Origin: Adiantum capillus-veneris
Lineage: Eukaryota; Streptophyta; Polypodiopsida; Polypodiales; Pteridaceae
Reading direction: 5' to 3'
Length of the DNA stretch: 64,000 nt
NCBI GenBank assembly: GCA_014529385.2
Contig: CM043963.1
Coordinates: forward strand, 1,308,001 to 1,372,000
Below are positions 47,401 to 57,039 of this stretch, piece by piece; the stretch's first letter is position 1, and the number at the start of each line of letters is the position of its first letter. The position numbers and the translations under genes are program-made. The notes below the pieces were generated by a model. That model worked only from the letters and a program-made list of their open reading frames with translations. It searched no databases and was not told where the DNA came from.

Positions 47401-47893
47401 TTTTTGTTACACTGTCTCCCTCATTGGAGAGGTCTAGTGCATGGGCTACAACCCGCTCAGTGATTATTATCTGTGTATCTGGTCTGCCTTGTAAATCTGT
47501 TACCTTGGCCACTCCATCCTCTTTGATGCTTGTTACAAACTCCCAGACTCTTTTGATGCTTGTTACAAACTCCCAGACTCTTTTGATGTCCACACCTGCC
47601 GGTATTGCTTCGAAGTAGTTGTGGAGGTCAATTTTCTCCAAGTAGCAGGCCATTTTGCTTCGTACAAACTCATTGAGTTCTCTCGGCAGCATTGGTAGCT
47701 CTATGAAATTGCCTTCATTGTCTTTGAACACTCCCTGGTAGATCTTTAGGTTGTTGGACTCCAACAGATATTCTTGTATCCAGGTGCTGGTGGGCTTTAG
47801 TGTTCCTTCTGGAATGACAAAGGGTTCCACTTCGTCTAGATAATCCGTGATGGTCATTCTTTTCTTCTTTGCCGGTGACTTCGAGGCTGCCAT
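44427..47893 (-). pseudogene. X- ORF3: giant coiled-coil protein in env position
   Basis: ATG at 47893 (MAASKSPAKKKR, basic start). The N-terminal globular region (LPRELNEFVRSKMACYLEKI, then VTDLQGRPDTQIIITERVV) distantly recalls the region after integrase in Athila-type elements. A basic stretch (RLKRRLEPVEEEKPEQKKGK) and a Pro/Ser-rich segment end at a stop at 46514. Long coiled coils follow (46323-45679 and 45648-44752; LQLAEETKEVEAMRNAKEKA), then KYPQYLIHLVEAP and a C-terminal part in another frame (44738-44427). Breaks: stop near 46514, a TAG at 45679 where X+ reads Gln, and a 4-bp insertion near 44760. A 30-bp in-frame duplication lies at 47522-47581. No signal peptide or membrane span was seen, so a true envelope is unlikely. 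About 1,150 codons in all. Confidence 0.8.
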
Positions 47894-48058
47894 AGATCCT
47901 GTTGCACTCAGTAGTCCGAAGTTAGCGTTTTTTCCATATTAGCTGCGAAACTGAGTTTTACTTATCCAAATGACTTGAAAATTAAAAATAAAGCTTAAAA
48001 GGAACTTGTGAAGCTGTGCATGTGCTTATAGTGCAAATCTGGCCAAAAATTTCCATCT

Positions 48059-48923
48059 AGACATCCTACGCGTAGGATGTCTTTTTCATCAGAATTGGTT
48101 CATACTTGATACGCAGGTAGTGTAAGGCTCATGGAACATGGCTATATGCTTGGATTTGGATTTGGATATCAAAAAGTGGATTTTTGGGCTAATTCAGGCT
48201 TTAGGTCACAATTTGGGTAGAATGTCCATCATAGGTAGCAATTGATGTCCAAATGGGTTGAAAATTGGTATATGGGCTCATTGCACCAGGGTATTGGCTC
48301 CCATGATGTCATTCTTTGCACAGAAGGTTAATTTATGCTGGAGACATTCTACGCGTAGGATGTCTTTTTCATCAAAATGACATGAAACTTGTTCTGTGGG
48401 TTGTCCTAGGCCTATGGAACATGGCTATATTCTTGGATTTGAATTTAGACAGGATTTGATGCTTGTAAGGCTCTACGAGGTGTTTTTGGGCTCAAAAAGT
48501 GTTTCCTGAGGGTGTTGGGGGTCAAAAGATATTAGAATGGATTCCAACTTGATATAGAGGCTCCTGATGATGAGGTGATTTGATCTGGAATGATAAAACA
48601 TCCATTGAATGTCAAAAAGGTCAATTAGACATCCTACGCGTAGGATGTCTATTTCATCATTTTTTCTACTTGACCACACAGATTGTTTGCTGATGTGTTG
48701 TGCAAGTTTCATGGGATTTGGACAAGATTTGGTAGGTGAATGGCCCATTATTGCCTCTATGCCCTAACTTTGCATTTTTTCATACATATGAGGTCAAACT
48801 TGGTCCAAATGTGATGAAACTTGGTGTATGGCTTGTAAATGTCATTTAGAACATGTGTATGATAAAAAATGATGGAGTTTGTGCCAAAAAGTGTCCTTGA
48901 GGCATCCTACGCGTAGGATGTCT
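48059..48923. repeat. Four 24-bp palindromes, pre-ORF3 cluster
   Basis: AGACATCCTACGCGTAGGATGTCT at 48059 and 48627 is a perfect dyad. The copies at 48342 (one change) and 48900 (one change) are near-perfect. Several are followed by the same flank, tttttcatcagaa or a close variant, which also follows the leader copy at 61254. The centre is an MluI site (ACGCGT). Confidence 0.9.
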
Positions 48924-50583
48924 CCTAATGATTTTTTCATTGCTGGTGCTCCCAGTGCTTGCTCTTTGCCCCCCTAAGTCCCTTTTAAGCCTAATTTCAA
49001 CAAAAAAGTCAAATGGATAGAGTATAACTCCCTATGTGGACTTCAAAGCCTGCGAGCCGTTTTGTGACTTTTGGAGTGCTTTTTGGCGATGAAATTTCTC
49101 AATGTTGGTCTCCATAGCTTCCCGATCCCTTGGGGATCCTTGCCGTATGTTTTTTTGTCGACTTTGGCTTCATCGGAGCTCCAACTGGCAATTTGTCGCT
49201 CTAGAAGCACCCGTGGTTGTGTTTACATACCTTTGATGATTTGTGGTGGTCTACCACCATAGGACTTGGTTGTTGATGGCCTAGGAAAGCTGCTCGTGAA
49301 GTTTGGTGACAAGCGGACTTGCGGTTTGGCCGCAAGTGCAATTTGACGTTTTGTGTGTCTGATGCCGTTTCTGAAGTTTAGTGCCGCTTCGGGTCACTTT
49401 TTGGTCATGCGGGTCATATAGACTTGGTGAGCATGTCAAGATGCTCCTACCCATGAATTTTGGGTAGCATTTGGTCGCCGTTTCGCCGATTTCCCATTTG
49501 GTGGCCTCTTGTGGGTTTCTGGGAATTAGGGTTTTTCCCAATGTTTTCCTACTGCCTTTGGCTATCCAAGACTGATCTCCTAGACTAGGGTAAGCTTCCG
49601 ATGAAGTCTTGTTTCTTTCGGGTTAGCCGTTAGGCCGCCGTCTCTACTTGTAGGTCTCTACCGCCCGCTTTGTGTGTGACCCCTACGCTAGTTTTCACGA
49701 CATAATGACAAACATGCGCGAAAATCTCAAGGTGGTGATCCTACCTCTCATGTTTGGAGCTCGTCGTGGGTAGTCGTGCGCATCGTAGAAGCTATTGGAA
49801 GGTCAATCCGCTCTAGGTGGCAGAAGCTCTCTCCACAAAGTCAATAGTGAGAATGAGCTAAAAATGGGGTGAAAATTTCTTATAATGGAGGTCCCCAAAC
49901 CACTTTTCATGAAATTTGACATGTGCTTCTATCTTCTCGTGAGATGCGGTTTAGGCTCAAAAATTTCTTGATTTGGACTCCATTTGCTCTGTTACCAGAA
50001 ATTTGGCATTTCGGTCAAAACCTGGCCAAAACACGCTTTCCGCTCCAGTCTCATAATTGCGCCCCCACTGTACCATAGGTTTTCCTATAGTCACTGTTCA
50101 TCCCCATATTTTTTGTTTTTCATTACGACTGTTTTCACCTGCTTTTTGTATTTTTGAAGTTTTTCTGCCGAAAATTAGCAAAATTAAAAGGAAAATAGAA
50201 AATCAAACCCAAAAAATCCCCCAAAAATCATAATAAATCACAAACATCACCGCAACACATTATATACACTCACATGCAATTTTTATGGCCGGATTTCTCC
50301 ATTTTACCAATATTTTTCCTGAAAAATGGCTATTTCTACTTATATACATACACCTAGGGGCTTGAGTTGGCGTTTGACCCCATATACCTATAGCTTCATG
50401 CTGTATAAGGGCATATGCACTTGGGTTACTCCAGAAAATTTCGCAATCAAACAACAACCCTTAAAATAGTCGAAAATCATGCCCTTTTTTGTTGTTTCTG
50501 TCATTGGTTCCGCATTTGAGAGTGCCTCTAGAATGCTTGTTGTTTTTGTCATTGGTTCCGCATTTGAGAGTGCCTCTAGAATG

Positions 50584-50596
50584 CCTCCCCCCCTCC
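50584..50596 (-). other. Internal polypurine-like tract
   Basis: On the element strand it reads AGGAGGGGGGGAGG, like the authentic PPT at 44376. Its flank (gacttcggctaggaggg against gacatgagcaaggaggg) also resembles the true PPT flank. It could be a central PPT or a scar of recombination between two elements. Confidence 0.45.
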
Positions 50597-50830
50597 TAGC
50601 CGAAGTCCTCCCGGACGAGATGGTATCGCCTCAGAGTATGTGTCGTGCATAGGTTGAAACAGTTGTGCTAAAGCCTGGCCGATTAATGTGGCCCTATTTT
50701 ATGCATACTCTGTCAATACATGGAAAAATTAATGCTGTGCAAGAGAAGGGAATAAGCAAGATGCTTATTGGCATTCTCCGTCGAGGTTTCCTGCTTTCTT
50801 TGCAAGTAACAACTGTAACTCTACTGCTCT

Positions 50831-52042
50831 CTATTTAATTGTCTTTTTTGCAAACGGAAATTGCTTTGCTGACATTGTTCCTAAGGATAGAATTGGCTGG
50901 GCCGGAATGGTTATGGGCCGTATTGCCTTTGCTTTCCATTGGTATTTTGTTGCTGCTGATCTTTGTATATGGTTTGGCACTTTCTTGTTTTCCACTGGTT
51001 TTTCTTTCATTGGCATCCACATATGTCGATTTTCCTTTTTGAAATGCAGCTGTCTGCTCTCCGTTGCTGCTTGTACTGAAGGGAGTTTCTTTGGATTTTG
51101 CTTTGGTATCCAAATGTGAGTGACATTTGGGTTATGGCTAAGCATTTTCTTTGGGATCCATATCTGTTTGATGACCTTGGGTTGTGGTTGAACCATCTGC
51201 TTTGTTGGAATTTTGTTGTTGTCGTTCATGGCATTTCTATCCTTCCGCATCCATACTTGTTTACCTTGTTTTGGTAGCCTACATCTTTGCATTGCGGCCG
51301 GTGACTTCATATGTCTGTAATTAGCATGGTTGGCTTTTACCTGATTGTTGGTCGCGGGTATCATGTTGTTCTTTAATGGCATTTGTGCTTTTGGCTTATT
51401 TTTCAGTGATTGCATGGCTTGCAGTTGATCACGCTGGTATTGCTGAGCAAAAGCTATCACCTGTTGTTCATGTTCATGCTGAATTTTGACTGCCTTTGCT
51501 TTCCAATCTATCTGCACATTGTAAGCTTTTTGCCAAGGTTGCCCCAACATCATTTAGTGTTGTGTGCTTTCGTCTGTCACAACATAGAATTTGTGTGGAT
51601 AAATATGTTGATGTACCTGTACATGCAATATAGTCCATCCCAATGTTTTCAATGGGTGTGATGTGCTACTTTCCAGCACTTGAGGAGTAGGATGAAGTTG
51701 ACCTGCGACTTTGAGTTGTTGGTATAATCCGTTAGAGATCAAATTTGCTTGAGCACCTGAATCAAGCAATGTTGTTGATTCAACTTGATTGCTGCCACTT
51801 TGACCGCAATTATTGGCTCCATTGTTTCCTCCTCCAACTTCGTCAGTCGAATGGCATTGATTCGCAATGGTGTTCCACTTTGTTGTTGTTGTCGCAGAAG
51901 CCGTCTTTTTGCAATGCGTTCTTGTGCTTCGGCTTGAGCTTCTTCTCGTACTCTTTGTTTTTCCTCCGTTATTTCTTTTCCTTGATGAATTTGTTGGAGC
52001 ATCTCCTGTGTGAGTGGTAGATGATACCTCCTCAGTCGACAT
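50831..52042 (-). pseudogene. X- second retropepsin-like ORF with basic Trp-repeat tail
   Basis: Lies directly after integrase. In frame 52042-50831, VESTTLLDSGAQANLISNGL (DSGA near 51751-51762) followed by PHKFYVVTDESTQH, one TAA, then MMLGQPWQKAYNVQIDW has the two halves of a retropepsin. It is distinct from the upstream protease (ILDSGAGVAIATKEIW). An overlapping frame (52002-51739) carries a charged coiled coil (EEKQRVREEAQAEAQERIAK), which probably belongs upstream with a frameshift near 51790. The tail after 51553 is Lys/Gln-rich with four related motifs: KQVWMRK, KQIWIPK, THIWIPK and RHMWMPM. I know of no standard gypsy layout with a protease after integrase. Expression is doubtful because of the stop and shift. 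Confidence 0.7.
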
Positions 52043-52050
52043 CCACTAAT

Positions 52051-53185
52051 CTAGTTCGGCATTTCTTCACTTGCTAATGTAGCAAGCTTGACAACTCCAC
52101 TTTGTGATAGATCACTAATCACAAATGGTCCCATCCCTCGCTTTTTAAGTTTCTTGGCATGTTGTTTCAAGGTATAAACAAGTACGTAATCACCTGTTTT
52201 GAACTCTTTGGTACGCACATGTTTGTCAAAAAATTCTTTTTGTCTTCTCTTTTTAGCATAGATTGAAGCGACAGCTCGTAAGCGGAGTTCATCTAACTTT
52301 TCAAGATCATCAATTCTTGAAGAGAGCTCATGCCCTGTCCATTCTAAGCTTTTTGCTACTCGTAGAGTTGGAATTAAAAACTCTATGGGTAGTATAGCAT
52401 TTAGGCCAAACACCATGTTGTATGGTGGCATTCCGATTGATGTTTTGTAAGCTACCCTGTATGCCCATAGTGTTGAGTGTAGCTGCTGATCCCAATCTGT
52501 TCTTGATTTTGACACTATTTTAGTGAGAATTGTACATATTGTTTTATTAGTGGCCTCAACTTGCCCATTAGTGGCCTCAACTTGCCCATTGGCCTGTGGA
52601 TGGTATGGTGTAGATTTCCTATGTATGACAATGAATTTCTCTAGCAGATATTAGTGTTTTATTAGTGGCCTCAACTTGCCCATTGGCTTGTGGATGGTAT
52701 GGTGCAGATTTCCTATGTATGACCATGAATTTCTCTAGCACATATTCAATGACTTCATTGAGAAAATGTGTTCCACGGTCACTGACAATTTCGATTGGTA
52801 ACCCGTAATGTACAAAAACATTCTCATAAAAAAATTGTGCCGTGGTGCGTGCATCAGCTTGTTGTGTTTCTTTGGCTTCAACCCATTTTGTGAGATAGTC
52901 TGTGGCCACAATGATATATTGGGTATGGGTGCGATATGCAGGGGGTGATATAGGTCCCACAAAATCAATGCCTTATTTTGCAAATGCTCTTACTCCCATC
53001 ATTGGCCGTAATGGCATCTCATCTCTTTTTATTGGCATTTTGGCGCGTTGACATGCATCACAACGCTTTACAAACTCTTCAGCATCCATGTGCAATGTAG
53101 GCCACCAAATTCTTGCGGCGGTTAAGAAAATTTCTGTCGTCTTACCGCCTTAAAAATGGCCTCCATTTATTCCACTATGTGCTTG
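52051..53185 (-). pseudogene. X- integrase: HHCC finger 2 and DDE core, with duplication
   Basis: Finger 2 (53045-53186) reads AHSGINGGHF and CDACQRAK. The core has IDFVGPISPP (first Asp), EIVSDRGTHFLNE (second Asp) and PYHPQANGQVEATNK (Glu). A tandem duplication (copies at about 52541-52648 and 52655-52746) repeats the Glu region and breaks the frame; a 22-bp segment is duplicated again within it. The remainder, 52515-52051, is open: TDWDQQLHSTLWAYRVAYKT, then MGPFVISDLSQSGVVKLATL. A TAG in the IDFVG approach (near 52975) is another break. Confidence 0.9.
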
Positions 53186-53272
53186 TTCTAGAATCAGCAG
53201 GTATTCGCTTTCACTTGCACAGATTCTAAGTTGATTGTCCTTTCCCCGCTTATAGAGTTGGTTCCCAATTAA

Positions 53273-53581
53273 CTAAAAGTCTCGAGCTTCCAGCTCTATA
53301 GCTTTTTCCCGTGCTCTTGTGATGTTTTCAGGGAACGTCCTGGTGGTTAAGAAGTCAATGATATATTGACTCCATGCAGGTGCTATGTTTACCCGAAACA
53401 AAGTTGCATGATCCATTGGTCGTTTGGCACTACATATAGTACAACTGGTAACATAAAAATGTGTGTCCGCATACATAGTTGGCCAATAAACCCCTAACTG
53501 TTTCAGTCTCTGGTGTGTCTTCACTGTTGAACAATGAAATGCACAACCCTGGACATGTGCCTTTTCAAGGTAGCATTCGAA
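53273..53581 (-). pseudogene. X- extra HHCC zinc-binding module
   Basis: Between RNase H and the standard integrase finger lies a second, complete finger: AHVQGCAFHCSTVKTHQRL with YWPTMYADTHFYVTSCTICS (53430-53563). It has H-x6-H and C-x2-C spacing. A second linker copy follows (APAWSQYIIDFLTTRTFPEN, LYKRGKDNQLRICASESEY). The first linker (VPKWSQEIVSVISFG, LYHLGSDLILRLC) is at the end of the RNase H frame, so linker plus finger occur twice. A frame break near 53273 lies between them. Confidence 0.75.
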
Positions 53582-54382
53582 TTATTCCGGATTTATACAT
53601 AATCGTAGGATTAGGTCCGATCCAAGATGATACAGCCGTCCTGCTATCAACTGGAAGTTTTTTGTTTGTCGAATTGTTTGTTGTTTGGATCTGCATTCCG
53701 TACTATCAAACCCATTTCCAAATGAAATAACACTAACAATTTCCTGTGACCATTTGGGTACCATTTCAATGTTGAAAAGATAAGCATTTGGTATGTCATC
53801 ATCTACTCCTTCAGGAGCTTCCCCGTTGTGTATCCTTGAAAGATGATCCGCTCGTAGATGGGTTTTACCCTTTTTTACCACCACTGTGAAGTCAAATTCT
53901 AGCAATATAATAAACCAGCGTACAATTCTCCCTGTATTGCAAGGTTTATTTACTAGGTACAAAAGAGCTTGATGATCTGTGAAGAACACAAATTTGTTTG
54001 CAAGCAAATAATGCCGAAATTTATTTCCAGCATAAATCATTCCTAACCCTTCCCGCTCGGTTGTTGTGTAGTTATTTTCTGCACTGCTTAACTGTCGGCT
54101 CGCATAGCAAACCGAAAAATCCATTGTTCCGTCTCCAGGTTGAGCTAGAATACTTCCAATGGCATATGCTGATGCATCAATGTGCACATGGAATATCTTT
54201 TCCCAATCTGGTGCCTTTAGTACAGGTGTTGATATAAGGTTTTCCTTCAGCTTTTGGAATGAAGTTTCACACTCCTTGGTCCACTCGAAATTGACTAGCA
54301 AATGATACAGAGGTTGTGTGACAACCGCATACATGTATATGAATCTTCGATAATATCCGCAGTGTCCCATGAAGGATTGCAC
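53582..54382 (-). pseudogene. X- RNase H and linker
   Basis: 266 open codons. The end of RT (MQSFMGHCGYYRRFIYMYAV) leads into RNase H: HIDASAYAIGSIL, TTTEREGLGMIYAGNKFRHY, FFTDHQALLYLVNKPC and RADHLSR, giving the D-E-D-D set. Then comes the linker ending LRLCINPE. Stops at both ends interrupt what was one Pol frame; the domain itself looks intact. Confidence 0.9.
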
Positions 54383-54417
54383 TTAATTCACATTAGTAGG
54401 CCTGGGTAGGTCTACAA

Positions 54418-55400
54418 TGACTTTGACTTTGTCTAGGTCTGTGGTTATGCCATTTCTTGAGACAATGTGTCCTAAGATTCGTCATTGCTTAACCATGAAT
54501 ACACACTTTTCCGGGTTAAGACAGATTCGATATGTCCTGCACTTTTCAAAGACCTTTTGCAAATGGTCAATATGTTCCTCTCGTAGAAGAGAGTGTACAC
54601 ACAGGTCATCCATGTAAATTTCTAAGAATATTCTGAGGTATTCCTTGAATGCGTGGGTCATTAACCTTTGGAAAGTGGCTGGTGCATTAGTTAAGACAAA
54701 TGGCATAACTCGGTACGCATAAATCCCCCATTCTGTGGCAAATGCTGTTTTGTGTTGATCCTCCCTTGCTATTGCCAGTTGGTTGTATCCTGAAAACCCA
54801 TCCAGAAAGGAATAAGTCAGTTTCCCGGCCACTCGCTCAAGGACATGTTCTGTGATTGGCAAGGAATAATTATCCCTTATGGTTGCTGCATTCACCTTCT
54901 TGAGATTTAAACACACTCATAGTTTTCCATTCTTTTTGGGAACTACCACAATGAGTGACACCCAATCTGTATGTTCAATCTCATAGATGAATTCAAATTC
55001 CATTAGTTTATCAATCTCTTCTTTGATTCGTTTAGCAAATGTGTCATTATATGTATAAGGACGTTGTTTGAAAGTTTTGCATCCGATTTCAAAGAAATTG
55101 TATGTTGACATATCAATGGATCAACTCCTTTGAGGTCTTTATAGGACCAAGCGAACACATCTTTATACTTCTTGAGAAGTTGTGTTAGTTGTTCTTCCTC
55201 CTCAGGCTCTAAATCATTAGCTATATAGACCGGCTGAGGCTTTTCACCTGGTTCTGCGAGGTCTATCTTTTTTGCATTTTCAAGACCATCGTAGGATTCT
55301 TGGTTGGTTCTTTCCCTGACTGTTGGTGTCATGATGATTTTTCTGTTCTGGATAGTAAATTTCCGATAGTGTGATGGTACATTCATGTTCCCCTTATCTG
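54418..55400 (-). pseudogene. X- reverse transcriptase
   Basis: Three overlapping pieces: 55386-55003 (YKDVFAWSYKDLKGVDPLIC), 55111-54917 (YTYNDTFAKRIKEEIDKLME, VVPKKNGKL) and 54916-54482 ([50 protein letters not shown]). The catalytic YMDD box is intact near 54620. A frameshift near 55060 and a stop at 54917 break the reading frame. Confidence 0.9.
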
Positions 55401-55524
55401 ACTCCCCTTTACCATCGCTATCTTATTCAATGGTCCATATCTCTCTCAAAGACTGTTTCAATTCTTGGTATTTCTGTTTATGCTCCAGTTTGGTCCACTC
55501 TTGGTCTTCTGTTGTTTCTCTTTT

Positions 55525-57039
55525 TTATTTTTGAGATTTTTGTGATTTTGTTTCGGTTTTAGCTTTTCGTACCTGTTTTATTTCCTCTCGCGTTCTTTCT
55601 ATTTGATTTTTTGAGAATCTTCCTGATATTTGATCTTTTACACAATCCTCTACTTTTACAAGTATCAAATAGTGAGTTTTACCTTTTATCCTTGGCATTA
55701 GGTTCTCTCTCGCTTTGTTTCCTGCTCGTTTCCTCCTATAGCGTTCTTGGCGTCTAGGGTGTTGATTAGAAAAATCATAAAACTTGATATTCTTGGTTTC
55801 ATTTCCACGCTCACTTGAGGTGTCTGAACACTCATTACCTGCATCATCATTTACTCCCAAGTGTTCAGAGGAGTTGTAAAACTCTTCTTGTTCTGGTGGT
55901 TCTACCGTCTCTTTTTCTGGTGTAACACTTACCATGTAATAGGGTAACACATCATAGCCATCCTTATCGCAAAATTTTGTTGTTGGACTGTCGGTAATGG
56001 TACAGACATCCAATGTTGCTAGTATGTGTTCCCATTCTAGAGGTTCCAAGGCATCTTTAGGGAAAGGTTCCGAAATATACTCCTTGTCCTCAATTGCTCT
56101 TTCTAAGATGAATTCTTCTCTTCTTAAGCTTCCACAATGTGAAGCTCCGCACATCCATAGCTCTTTTGGTTGCCCTAACCATGCTGGCAGTTTTGATCCT
56201 GCTACTGTAGCCGAATCAAACTCTTCCACAGGTGTTTGGTTCACATCTTTGTAACTATGGTCTTTCAGGTGTATTTTAGTTGTTGTCTCGCCATGTCTGA
56301 GGTATATGTGGTCATAACCCCAATCTTGGACCATCTTCAATTGTCGCATGAATGGTCGTCCCAAGATGATCTCATAATTGTTCTTTTTGTCGAAATCGAC
56401 TATTGCAAATGTATGCTCATACTCGATTCCGCACGAAGTGACAATCACTTTTTCTAAGAGTCCTAGAGGCTTCTCCATGAACCCATATGCAAATTGCAAT
56501 TTCATTCTGGTAGCCCTCAAAACTGGTTTTTCCCATTTTTTCCAGATTTCCTTGGTGGCGATAGCAACTCCTGCTCCACTGTCAAGAATAGCTTTGGAAA
56601 CTACTCCTTGGAATTCTACCGGTAGCATAGTGTTTTCGTCTTCTCCCTCGCAATATTCTCCAACCTTATTCAATGGTACTAGCCTAGTGTTTAGTTCAGG
56701 CCTGTCCAACTCTCTGATCCCTTCTTGTAGCTTCAAGGTGGGGTCTTTTACTCCAAATTTTTCTAGGCATTTTCCTACCGTGGTCCACATGTTTGGCCTT
56801 AACCTTAGGAGTTCTGCTAACGTGATTGTGCATGCCACCGGAGTGGATAACAATTCAATCAATCCTTGCGAATCCATGACCTTGTTAGAAGAAAGTCTTT
56901 GAGATGGGATTGCTCTCACTTCTGACTTCGCTTCGTACTCTCCCAGGTAAGAGGGTAAAGTTCTCAACGAGTCTGGTTGGTTGTGCCCCGAACTAATTGA
57001 TCCTTGGTCTCCCCCTTGTGAATGTATCTCAAAGTTCAT
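55525..57039 (-). pseudogene. X- first aspartic protease and flanking region
   Basis: 504 open codons. The N-terminal part of unknown function (MDSQGLIELLSTPVACTITL) is followed by the retropepsin: VEFQGVVSKAILDSGAGVAI with catalytic DSG, KLQFAYGFMEKPLGLL and NYEIILGRPFMRQLKMVQDW. A Glu/Lys-rich tail follows. It is preceded by a stop that X+ does not have (X- RS*MNF, X+ RSQMNL), so it was once fused to Gag. It would process Gag-Pol. Confidence 0.9.

Larger units (their letters stand above)
47894..50830 (-). other. X- spacer with palindromes before ORF3
   Basis: 2.9 kb with no credible gene. Four 24-bp palindromes lie at 48059-48082, 48342-48365, 48627-48650 and 48900-48923, spaced 273-285 bp, inside a diverged repeat (ggaacatggctatat and cttggattt recur). 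A 52-bp tandem duplication (cattggttccgcatttgaga) is at about 50500-50582. A second polypurine-like tract is at 50584-50596. The rest is unremarkable. Confidence 0.75.

Noticed and set aside
44427-47893. ORF3 as a true retroviral envelope
   Set aside because: No signal peptide, transmembrane helix or Cys-rich ectodomain; the protein is basic and coiled-coil.
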